Positions 1 through 5,764 of a stretch of 7,321 bases of DNA are shown here, piece after piece. The notes under the pieces are model-generated. The model was not told the DNA's origin and searched no databases. It saw only the letters and a list, made by a program, of their open reading frames with translations. The number at the start of each line of letters is the position of its first letter. Within the stretch, counting starts at the first letter, position 1. A program made the position numbers and the translations under genes. The DNA lies in the NCBI GenBank assembly GCA_002420085.1, contig DIHI01000162.1, forward strand, positions 7,554 through 14,874, in the 5' to 3' direction. The DNA is from Lysobacterales bacterium UBA5700. GTDB lineage: Bacteria; Pseudomonadota; Gammaproteobacteria; Xanthomonadales; Xanthomonadaceae.

Positions 1-621
1 GCCGGCTTCACCCTCGCCACCCACGACCTGGAGATTCGCGGTGCCGGTGAACTGCTCGGTGAAGGCCAGAGCGGGCAGATTGCGGAAATCGGCTTCGGGC
101 TGTACAGCGAGTATCTCGAACGCACCGTGCGGGCGCTCAAGGCCGGCCGACTGCCCGATCTCGATCTGACCGCACCGGTCGGTGCCGATGTCCGACTGCA
201 TGTCGCCGCCCTGATCCCCGACGACTACCTGCCCGATGTCCACACCCGGCTGACCTTCTACAAACGGATCGCCAGCGCCCGTGATGAGGCCGAGCTACGT
301 GAATTGCAGGTCGAGATGATCGATCGCTTCGGCCTGTTGCCGGAGCCGGCCCGCAATCTGTTCGCGACCGCCGAACTGAAACTGCGCGCCGACCGGCTCG
401 GCATCCGCCTGCTCGATCTGGGCGACAGCGGCGGCCGGCTGCGCTTCGACGCCAAACCGGCAATCGACCCGCGCGCCCTGATCCGGCTGATCCAGGGTCA
501 GCCGCAGCATTATCGGATGGACGGCCCGGATACCCTGCGCATCCGCCTGGACCTGACGGACGGCAAGGCTCGCCTGGATGCTGCCCGTGGCCTGCTGATC
601 GCGCTCGCCGAGAGCGGCTGA
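1..621 (+). CDS. mfd: Transcription-repair coupling factor Mfd, C-terminal part (5' end outside window)
   Basis: Mfd is the cytoplasmic ATP-dependent translocase that removes stalled RNA polymerase at DNA lesions and recruits UvrA for nucleotide excision repair. Only the last 206 residues are here; the frame is open at base 1 and stops with TGA at 619-621. The fragment opens with the end of the helicase/translocase module, showing LATHDLEIRGAGELLG (residues 5-20) followed by GQSGQ (22-26). The C-terminal TRCF (D7) domain follows from about residue 63, with IPDDYLPDVHTRLTFYKRIA (72-91), IDRFGLLPEPAR and QPQHYR (167-172). These blocks match the E. coli protein from memory in order and spacing, and the ending shows no truncation. 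It converges on aroA with a 46-bp gap. The upstream UvrB-like, RNA-polymerase-binding and ATPase regions lie outside the window and cannot be judged. Confidence 0.97.
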   Translation, partial: AGFTLATHDLEIRGAGELLGEGQSGQIAEIGFGLYSEYLERTVRALKAGRLPDLDLTAPVGADVRLHVAALIPDDYLPDVHTRLTFYKRIASARDEAELRELQVEMIDRFGLLPEPARNLFATAELKLRADRLGIRLLDLGDSGGRLRFDAKPAIDPRALIRLIQGQPQHYRMDGPDTLRIRLDLTDGKARLDAARGLLIALAESG

Positions 622-638
622 ACGTGCCGCCACCCGGC

Positions 639-659
639 CCGACCCCGCATCCGGGTCGG
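639..659. terminator. Candidate bidirectional terminator hairpin between mfd and aroA
   Basis: A 7-bp perfect G+C-rich inverted repeat, CCGACCC (639-645) and GGGTCGG (653-659), encloses a 7-nt loop. It sits in the 46-bp gap between the convergent stop codons of mfd and aroA, where one hairpin could serve both transcripts. The plus-strand side is followed only by a weak ATTTC stretch and the minus-strand side has no T-run, so it is a poor canonical intrinsic terminator. The position is the main support. Confidence 0.45.
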
Positions 660-667
660 CATTTCGA

Positions 668-1972
668 TCAGGTCCGGGTGAGCCCGAAGCCGATCGCCCC
701 TGCCCGCTCGGCAAAGCCTGGGAACGAGGTCTCGACATTGGCGCAATCACGGATGCGCACCGGATCACCGGCACACTGACCGGCGACCGCCATCGCCATC
801 GCCAGCCGGTGATCACCCAGACTATCGACCACACCACCGGCCAACCGGCCGCCGACGATATCGGCGCCATCCGGATGTTCGACCAGATCGACACCCAGCG
901 CACGCAGGGCCGCTGCCATGCCGGCGATGCGATCGGACTCCTTGACCCGCAGTTCGGCCGCACCCCGCACTCGGGTCGTGCCATCGGCCAGGGCGGCCGC
1001 CACGAACAGGACCGGGAACTCGTCGATCATGTCCGGTGCCCAGGCCGGATCGACCTCGATACCGCGCAGCCGGGCGTGACGCACGCGCAGATCGGCGACC
1101 GGTTCGCCACCGGTCTCACCGACCGGAATCAGCTCGATATCGGCACCCATCGCCCGCAATGCCTGCAACAGACCGGTCCGACGTGGATTGATGCCGACCC
1201 GGCGCAGCAGCAGGTCCGATCCCGGCACCACGGTGGCGGCAACCAGGAAGAATGCCGCCGATGAAAAATCGGCCGGCACCCGCACTTCGGTGGCGTGCAG
1301 CCGATGGCCGCCGGTCAGGGCCACGGCAGTGGGTGCCAGGCTCACCGGCCAGCCGAAGGCGGTGAGCATGCGCTCGGTGTAATCGCGGGTCGGGGTCGGC
1401 TCGCGCACGATCGTCTCACCGCGCGCGTACAGACCGGCCAGCAGGATCGCCGATTTGATCTGGGCACTGGCGACCGGCGTTCGATACTCGATGCCGTGCA
1501 GTGGGCAGCCGCCATGAATGCGCAGCGGCGGCCGACCGGCCTCGGCGGTGTCGATCCGCGCACCCATCGCGGTCAGCGGCTCGACCACCCGAGCCATCGG
1601 CCGACGCGACAGCGAGCCATCACCGATCAGTTCGCTGGCGAATGCCTGGCCAGCCAGTACCCCGGCCAGCAGGCGCATGCCGGTGCCGGCATTACCGCAA
1701 TCGATCGGTCCAGGCGGTGCGACCAGCCCGTGCAGACCGACACCGTGTACCTCGCGGACGCCGGGCGCCGGGGTTTCGATCCTCACCCCCATGGCCGAGA
1801 ACGCCCGCGCGGTGGCCCGCGTGTCCTCGCCTTCCAGGAAGCCATCGATTCGCGAACGGCCATCGGCCAGGCTGGCCAGCATGATCGCCCGATGCGATAC
1901 CGACTTGTCGCCCGGCACCACCAGTTCCCCGCGCAGCGGCGCACCGGGCGCCGCAGTCCATTCGACCGTCAT
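668..1972 (-). CDS. aroA: 3-phosphoshikimate 1-carboxyvinyltransferase (EPSP synthase)
   Basis: AroA joins shikimate-3-phosphate and phosphoenolpyruvate to give EPSP, the sixth shikimate step, in the cytoplasm. The chosen ATG (1970-1972) gives 434 residues, normal for the family. Visible motifs are PGDKSVSHRA (20-29), CGNAGTGMRLL (92-102), SAQIKSA (169-175), TRDYTERML (195-203), DFSSAAFF (235-242), INPRRTG (261-267), IDEFPV (316-321), KESDRI (344-349) and a late DHRLAMAM. GDKS and SAQIK resemble the class II pattern, but residue 96 is Gly, as in glyphosate-sensitive enzymes, rather than the Ala of the insensitive CP4 enzyme. The frame is open to an earlier ATG at 2032, but those 20 extra residues lie inside hisC and do not look like the family. 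It is the last gene of the operon, 22 nt after hisC. No strong ribosome site is seen, so coupling to hisC is likely. Confidence 0.97.
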   Translation of the reverse strand: MTVEWTAAPGAPLRGELVVPGDKSVSHRAIMLASLADGRSRIDGFLEGEDTRATARAFSAMGVRIETPAPGVREVHGVGLHGLVAPPGPIDCGNAGTGMRLLAGVLAGQAFASELIGDGSLSRRPMARVVEPLTAMGARIDTAEAGRPPLRIHGGCPLHGIEYRTPVASAQIKSAILLAGLYARGETIVREPTPTRDYTERMLTAFGWPVSLAPTAVALTGGHRLHATEVRVPADFSSAAFFLVAATVVPGSDLLLRRVGINPRRTGLLQALRAMGADIELIPVGETGGEPVADLRVRHARLRGIEVDPAWAPDMIDEFPVLFVAAALADGTTRVRGAAELRVKESDRIAGMAAALRALGVDLVEHPDGADIVGGRLAGGVVDSLGDHRLAMAMAVAGQCAGDPVRIRDCANVETSFPGFAERAGAIGFGLTRT

Positions 1973-1994
1973 GTTCGGAAGTCCGTCGTTGTCG

Positions 1995-3134
1995 TCAAAC
2001 CGTGTCCGGGCCGACCGTCGCCAATACGGCATCGAGCGCCGTCAGCAGGCGCTCACTGTCCTCGGGCCGCCCGACCGTGATCCGCAGGTGCTCGGCCAGG
2101 CCGTAGCCGCGCATCGGCCGGACCACCACGCCCTGCCTCAGCAGGCCGGCATCGATCTCGGCGCAGCGCGGCCCGAACCGGACCAGCAGGAAATTGCCCT
2201 GCGTCGGCCCGACCGACAGACCGCGCAGGCGCAAGGCTGCCGCCAACCGATCGCGCTGCTCGGCATTGGCCTGGCAGACCCGATCGACGTGTGCGCGATC
2301 GGCCAGAGCCGCCTCGGCAGCCGCCAGACCCATCTGATTGACATTGAAACTCTCGCGCAGGCGCTCGATCAGGCCGACCAGACTGGGCGCGGCCAGGGCG
2401 ACCCCGACCCGCAGCGCGGCCAGGCCGTGGATCTTGGAGAACGTGCGGGTAACCAGCAACCGGGGAAACCGGGGCAGCAGTTCGATCGCGCTGCGCCAGG
2501 CCGGATCGGTCACGTATTCGGCATAGGCTTCATCGACCACGCACACCACGTGACGCGGCAGACGGGCCAGGAAGTCTTCCAACTGAGCAGCACGCCACCA
2601 GGTGCCGGTCGGATTGTTCGGATTGGCCAGGCAGACCAGGCGGGTGTCGGGGCCGATCGCCGCCAGCATCGCCTCGGGATCGTGGCCGAGCGCCATCTCG
2701 GCATCGGCCGGCAGGGCCGGCGCTACCGTGACCGGCGCCCCGACCGCCGCCGCCGCGATCGGATAGACCGCGAAAGCGTACCTGGACACCACCAACCCGG
2801 CATCCGGACCGAGAAATGCCTGGCCGATCTGCATCAGCAACTCGTGGCTGCCATTGCCGAGCACGATACCGGCGCTCGGATGATCGTAATGCGCTGCCAA
2901 CGCCCGCTTGAGCCGGGTGCCGAGCGGGTCCGGATACCGGCACAGATCGGTCATCGTCGCCGCCAGGGCGATTTCGACATCGCCGCTGGCGCCCCAGTGG
3001 CTCTCGTTGCCGCCCAGCTCCAGCAGCCCATGCTCGGCATGCTGCTCGCGCAGAGCGACGATGTCGTGGCCCGGATCGTAGGGCTTGAGCCGGCGTACCG
3101 CCTCGCGCGCCAGCGACTCGACGCCGAAGCTCAC
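1995..3134 (-). CDS. hisC: HisC-type aminotransferase (histidinol-phosphate / aromatic aminotransferase, HisC2-like)
   Basis: A 379-residue fold-type I PLP aminotransferase. Family motifs are KPYDPG (17-22), YPDPLG (67-72), LGNGSHEL (92-99), SRYAFAVYP (117-125), ANPNNPTGT (170-178), DEAYAEY (201-207), RTFSKIHGLAALRVG (230-244; Lys234 is the predicted PLP Schiff-base lysine) and GYGLAEHLRITVG (343-355; Arg351 is the likely substrate-carboxylate binder). The block that usually reads SNENPLG is GGNESHWG here (41-48), keeping Asn-Glu. The start is GTG at 3134: its GTGA overlaps the pheA stop by 4 nt, and residues 14-22 fit the usual HisC beginning. In this operon position Pseudomonas has hisC2, used for aromatic amino acids. 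I therefore infer phenylpyruvate/prephenate transamination with or instead of the histidine step. Family membership is sure; the substrate is not. Confidence 0.93.
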   Translation of the reverse strand: MSFGVESLAREAVRRLKPYDPGHDIVALREQHAEHGLLELGGNESHWGASGDVEIALAATMTDLCRYPDPLGTRLKRALAAHYDHPSAGIVLGNGSHELLMQIGQAFLGPDAGLVVSRYAFAVYPIAAAAVGAPVTVAPALPADAEMALGHDPEAMLAAIGPDTRLVCLANPNNPTGTWWRAAQLEDFLARLPRHVVCVVDEAYAEYVTDPAWRSAIELLPRFPRLLVTRTFSKIHGLAALRVGVALAAPSLVGLIERLRESFNVNQMGLAAAEAALADRAHVDRVCQANAEQRDRLAAALRLRGLSVGPTQGNFLLVRFGPRCAEIDAGLLRQGVVVRPMRGYGLAEHLRITVGRPEDSERLLTALDAVLATVGPDTV

Positions 3135-4279
3135 AGCACCGCCACCGGATACGACCCCAGCAGCTTGACCTGGGCAGCGGTCTTGCGCAGCGATTTCAAG
3201 GCCGAAGCCACCGGCGCATCCTCGACGTGGCCGTCGAGATCGATGAAGAACCCCCAGTGCCAGCGTCCGGTCTGGGCGGGTCGTGACTCGATCCGGCTCA
3301 TACTCACGCCCTGCTCGGCCAGCGGTCGAAGCACATCGTACAGCGCCCCCGGCTTGTCGCGGACATAGACCAGCAGCGAGGTTCGATCGTGGCCGGACGG
3401 CGGCAGCAGTTCCCGACCGAGCACCACGAAGCGGGTGGTATTGTCCGGGCGATCCTCGATCGGCCCCTTCAGCACCCGCAAACCATAGATGTGACCCGCC
3501 GACTCACCGGCAATCGCAGCGGCATCATCGGCCTTGCGCGCCCGTCGGGCCGCCTCGGCATTGCTCGACACCGGCACCAGTTCGACACCGGGCAGGTGCT
3601 CGCGCAGCCAGGCCTTGCATTGGCCCAGCGACATGGGATGCGAATACACCCGCTCGATGTCGTCGATATTGCCGGTCCGCGACAGCAGGAACTGATGAAC
3701 CCGCAGTTCGACCTCGCCGCAGATCTTCAACTCGGTGGTCAGGAACATGTCGAGCGTGGACTGGATCGAGCCCTGGCCGGAATTCTCCAGCGGCACCACC
3801 CCGAAATCGGCATTGCCGGCCTCGACCTCCTGAAACACCTCATCGATGCTGGCCAACGGCAAGGCCCGTGCCGAGTGACCGAAATGTTTGTGCAGTGCCT
3901 GTTGCGAGAATGTCCCCTCGGGGCCGAGAAAACCGACCTTGAGCGGCTCCTGCTGGGCCAGACAGGCCGACATGATCTCGCGGAACAGCCGAACCAGCAC
4001 GTCATCACTGAGTGGTCCCTGGTTGCGATCGACCACCCGCCGCAAGACCTGCGCCTCGCGCTCCGGGCGGTAGTAATCGACCGCCGCCCGCAGCGGCCCC
4101 TTGGCCTTGCCGACCTGATGAGCCCAGCGTGCCCGCTCGGCGATCAACTCCTGGATGCGCTGATCGATCCCGTCGATGTGGGCACGGGCATCGGCCAGGC
4201 GCGACGAGGATTCCGCACCGGCATCCGGTACGACCGCAGAAGGCGCGGAACGGGCCGCAGGGCGTCGGCGTTCAGCCAT
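3131..4279 (-). CDS. pheA: Bifunctional chorismate mutase / prephenate dehydratase (P-protein)
   Basis: This enzyme converts chorismate to prephenate and then to phenylpyruvate, the committed branch to phenylalanine. The 382 residues hold three domains. An AroQ-type chorismate mutase (about 28-112) shows ARAHIDGIDQRI, ER (48-49), VGKAK (56-60) and YYRPEREAQVL (69-79). The prephenate dehydratase (about 114-288) starts at VGFLGPEGTFSQ (115-126), continues with PLENSGQGS (163-171) and YSHPMSLGQC (212-221), and ends with TTRFVVLG (281-288) carrying the catalytic TRF. The C-terminal ACT domain (about 298-376) has GAL (311-313) and ESRP (331-334), known phenylalanine-binding motifs, so feedback inhibition by phenylalanine is expected. 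A polar 26-residue N-terminal extension precedes the mutase; no better start is visible. The ATG overlaps the end of serC by 8 nt and the TGA overlaps hisC by 4 nt, which suggests translational coupling. Confidence 0.97.
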   Translation of the reverse strand: MAERRRPAARSAPSAVVPDAGAESSSRLADARAHIDGIDQRIQELIAERARWAHQVGKAKGPLRAAVDYYRPEREAQVLRRVVDRNQGPLSDDVLVRLFREIMSACLAQQEPLKVGFLGPEGTFSQQALHKHFGHSARALPLASIDEVFQEVEAGNADFGVVPLENSGQGSIQSTLDMFLTTELKICGEVELRVHQFLLSRTGNIDDIERVYSHPMSLGQCKAWLREHLPGVELVPVSSNAEAARRARKADDAAAIAGESAGHIYGLRVLKGPIEDRPDNTTRFVVLGRELLPPSGHDRTSLLVYVRDKPGALYDVLRPLAEQGVSMSRIESRPAQTGRWHWGFFIDLDGHVEDAPVASALKSLRKTAAQVKLLGSYPVAVL

Positions 4280-5363
4280 GGCGTTGCTGGAAGTCCTTCA
4301 TGTAGGCGATCAGGGCGGCGACCGCCTCGGCCGGGACGGCATTGTAAATCGAAGCGCGCATGCCGCCGACCGCACGATGGCCCTTGAGTGCCCGCAGTCC
4401 GGCCTGATCGGCCCCGGTCAGGAAGGCCGACTCCAGTGCCGGATCGTGCAGCAGGAACGGTACATTCATCCACGAGCGGGCACGCGGCGCGACCGAATTG
4501 CGGTAGAAACCACCCGAACCATCGATCGCCGCGTACAGGTCGGCGGCCTTGTTCGCGTTGACCTTGGCCAAGGCGGCGACCCCACCCTGCTCCAGCGCCC
4601 ACTCGAACACCAGACCGGCCAGATACCAGGCCAGGGTCGGTGGCGTGTTGAGCATCGAACCAGTGTCGGCATGGCGCTTCCAGTGGAAGATCGGCGCACG
4701 CGGCTGGCCAGCCCGCTCCAGCAGATCGCGCCGGACGATCACCACCACCAGACCGGAGGGTCCGATGTTCTTCTGTGCCCCGGCGTAGATCACCCCGTAG
4801 CGACGGACATCGATCGGCCGCGACAGGAGGGTCGAGGACATGTCGGCGACCACGACCTGATCGGGCAGGTCCGGCTCGTCCAGAAACTCGATGCCGTGGA
4901 TGGTCTCGTTCGGTGTGTAGTGAAGATAGGCCGTCCCCTCGCGCGGCGCCCACTCGGCGTAGGGAACGATGTCGCAATACTGACCATCGGCGGTCTTGCT
5001 GTTGGCGATCACCGCAACATCCGCCGACGGCTGCGCCTCCTTGACTGCGGTCGCACCCCAGTGGCCGGTCACCACATAATCGACCGCCTGGCCCGGCGCC
5101 GCCAGATTGAGCGGCAACAGCGCCTGCTGGACGGTCGCCCCGCCCTGGAGGAACAGCACCGCATAATCGTCCGGAATCGACAGCAGCGCCCGCAGATTGC
5201 GCTCGGAGCGCTCGGCGATCTCGATGAATGCCTTGCCACGATGACTGATCTCCATCGCTGAAGCGCCCTCATCGCGATAATCGAGCAGTTCGGCCTGAGC
5301 CCGGCGCAGGACCGGCTCTGGAAGTGCCGCCGGACCGGCGGCAAAGTTGTACTGACGTGCCAT
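4272..5363 (-). CDS. serC: Phosphoserine aminotransferase
   Basis: SerC transfers an amino group from glutamate to 3-phosphohydroxypyruvate to give phosphoserine. In many gammaproteobacteria it also acts on the pyridoxal-phosphate precursor 3-hydroxy-2-oxo-4-phosphonooxybutanoate. At 363 residues it is close to the E. coli length and alignable throughout. Motifs are YNFAAGPAALP (5-15), MEISHRGK (37-44), FLQGGATVQQ (71-80), HYTPNETIHGIE (148-159), DMSSTLLSRPIDV (174-186), YAGAQKNIGPSG (193-204; Lys198 is the PLP lysine), GSMLNTPPTLAWYL and KGHRAVGGMRASIYNA near the end. The ATG at 5363 has a clear upstream GGAGAG. It is the first gene of the operon and diverges from the patatin gene. gyrA, its frequent upstream neighbour in gammaproteobacteria, is not here. 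Confidence 0.98.
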   Translation of the reverse strand: MARQYNFAAGPAALPEPVLRRAQAELLDYRDEGASAMEISHRGKAFIEIAERSERNLRALLSIPDDYAVLFLQGGATVQQALLPLNLAAPGQAVDYVVTGHWGATAVKEAQPSADVAVIANSKTADGQYCDIVPYAEWAPREGTAYLHYTPNETIHGIEFLDEPDLPDQVVVADMSSTLLSRPIDVRRYGVIYAGAQKNIGPSGLVVVIVRRDLLERAGQPRAPIFHWKRHADTGSMLNTPPTLAWYLAGLVFEWALEQGGVAALAKVNANKAADLYAAIDGSGGFYRNSVAPRARSWMNVPFLLHDPALESAFLTGADQAGLRALKGHRAVGGMRASIYNAVPAEAVAALIAYMKDFQQRHG

Positions 5364-5368
5364 GCAAG

Positions 5369-5374
5369 CTCTCC
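5369..5374 (-). promoter_or_regulatory. Ribosome binding site of serC
   Basis: GGAGAG on the minus strand ends 5 nt before the serC ATG. It is the clearest Shine-Dalgarno site in the operon and fixes the serC start. The downstream genes pheA, hisC and aroA lack comparable sites and probably rely on coupling. Confidence 0.8.
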
Positions 5375-5390
5375 AGTGACGTAACGTGTG

Positions 5391-5399
5391 AGGCTAGCA
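5391..5399 (-). promoter_or_regulatory. Candidate extended -10 promoter for the serC-pheA-hisC-aroA operon
   Basis: Minus strand TGCTAGCCT fits the TGn plus -10 hexamer pattern (hexamer TAGCCT, 3 of 6 to TATAAT). It lies about 28 nt upstream of the serC ATG, which would leave a leader of about 20 nt. At 17-nt spacing the -35 hexamer is only TTCTTT. The same TGCTAG core occurs in the promoter candidate of the divergent gene. Support is position plus motif only. Confidence 0.3.
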
Positions 5400-5617
5400 T
5401 GCGGCGGCGCAACAAAGAAATGGCCGGTGGTGCGATCGCCATCGCAGTCCGCTGCTCTGCCGAGGGACGTGCATACGCCGTCCTCACCGCCGAAATCGCC
5501 CGCGCCACCTCCGGCGTCACACTGGGCGACCACACGAAGCTCAAGGGGCTGGAGCCGGCCAGGGCCGCCAAGCTGCGCGACCACCTGATCGGCATCGCGG
5601 TGCAATTTGCGCCGCCA
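5399..5617 (+). other. Coding-like stretch, possible relic of a short gene
   Basis: From an ATG at 5399, preceded by TGAGG at 5389-5393, 73 codons are open in the same frame as the patatin gene. My manual count of G+C at codon positions 1/2/3 is about 70/55/81 percent, the pattern of real genes in such genomes. The translation contains GAIAIAVRC and KLKGLEPARAAKLRDHLIGI, which I do not recognise. After 5617 the third-position signal in this frame falls to about 61 percent. The frame one base over (frame of 5610, stop 5772-5774) then reads LRLLGAKFDRLLESG, as if a frameshift had occurred. It could be a pseudogene remnant, an N-terminal extension of the patatin, or chance. The probable promoters at both ends argue against a living gene. 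Confidence 0.3.
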
Positions 5618-5658
5618 TGCCGCCGTTCTACGCCTGCTCGGAGCCAAGTTCGACAGGC

Positions 5659-5667
5659 TGCTAGAAT
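5659..5667 (+). promoter_or_regulatory. Candidate extended -10 promoter of the patatin gene
   Basis: TGCTAGAAT is an extended -10 element: TGC, then TAGAAT matching TATAAT at 5 of 6. Transcription would begin near 5674, leaving a leader of about 90 nt before the ATG at 5765. No good -35 hexamer is present at 16-18 nt, which extended -10 promoters tolerate. If it is real, the patatin cannot start at the in-frame ATGs further left on this transcript. Confidence 0.5.
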
Positions 5668-5686
5668 CGGGTGCAACCAGGTCCGG

Positions 5687-5731
5687 TCCGACCCGCATGG
5701 ATCCGACCGGAATGGGTCCGGCCCGCGCCGG
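5687..5731 (+). repeat. 15-bp tandem repeat, three degenerate copies, in the patatin leader
   Basis: Three consecutive 15-bp units begin TCCGACCCGCATGGA (5687), TCCGACCGGAATGGG (5702) and TCCGGCCCGCGCCGG (5717). Units 1 and 2 agree at 12 of 15 bases, units 1 and 3 at 10 of 15. The array also contains an inverted repeat, TCCGGTC (5682-5688) and GACCGGA (5705-5711). It lies wholly between the candidate promoter and the ribosome site, so it would be part of the mRNA leader, or could be an operator. Confidence 0.55.
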
Positions 5732-5748
5732 CCAGTCACACATGCTCC

Positions 5749-5754
5749 AGGGGA
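5749..5754 (+). promoter_or_regulatory. Ribosome binding site of the patatin gene
   Basis: AGGGGA lies 10 nt before the ATG at 5765. A second in-frame ATG at 5774 would be 19 nt away, too far, so this site decides the start. Confidence 0.65.
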
Positions 5755-5764
5755 AATCTCGTAC

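Larger units (their letters stand above)
5364..5764. other. Divergent intergenic region between serC and the patatin gene
   Basis: This is the only gene-free stretch longer than 300 bases. It holds, left to right, the serC ribosome site and a candidate serC promoter, a coding-like stretch of about 220 bp, a candidate promoter for the patatin gene, a 15-bp tandem repeat, and the patatin ribosome site. The plus-strand frame of the patatin gene has no stop across the whole region, so an automatic caller could wrongly extend that gene leftward as far as 5324 or 5399. Confidence 0.7.

Noticed and set aside
1973..2032. Upstream ATG at 2032 extending aroA by 20 residues
   Set aside because: The extension lies within the hisC coding region, is not similar to known AroA N-termini, and would create a 38-nt overlap. 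The ATG at 1972 gives the standard beginning and length.
1518..3368. 616-codon plus-strand open frame across aroA, hisC and pheA
   Set aside because: It lies antisense to three genes with clear family motifs. Its translation is Gln/Arg/Ala/Pro-rich without recognisable motifs, as expected of a shadow frame in high-G+C DNA.
3389..4387. 332-codon plus-strand open frame opposite pheA
   Set aside because: It is a shadow of the P-protein, whose three domains are intact on the other strand.
5645..5667. TTCGAC near 5649-5654 as a -35 box for the patatin promoter
   Set aside because: Only 7 nt separate it from the TAGAAT hexamer, too short for a sigma-70 promoter. The promoter is called on its extended -10 alone.
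5324..5764. Patatin gene starting at 5324 or 5399 instead of 5765
   Set aside because: The 5324 start overlaps the beginning of serC. Both would be upstream of the TGCTAGAAT promoter candidate, while 5765 has its own ribosome site and gives a normal distance to the GGGxxG motif. The 5399 possibility is kept as a low-confidence finding.
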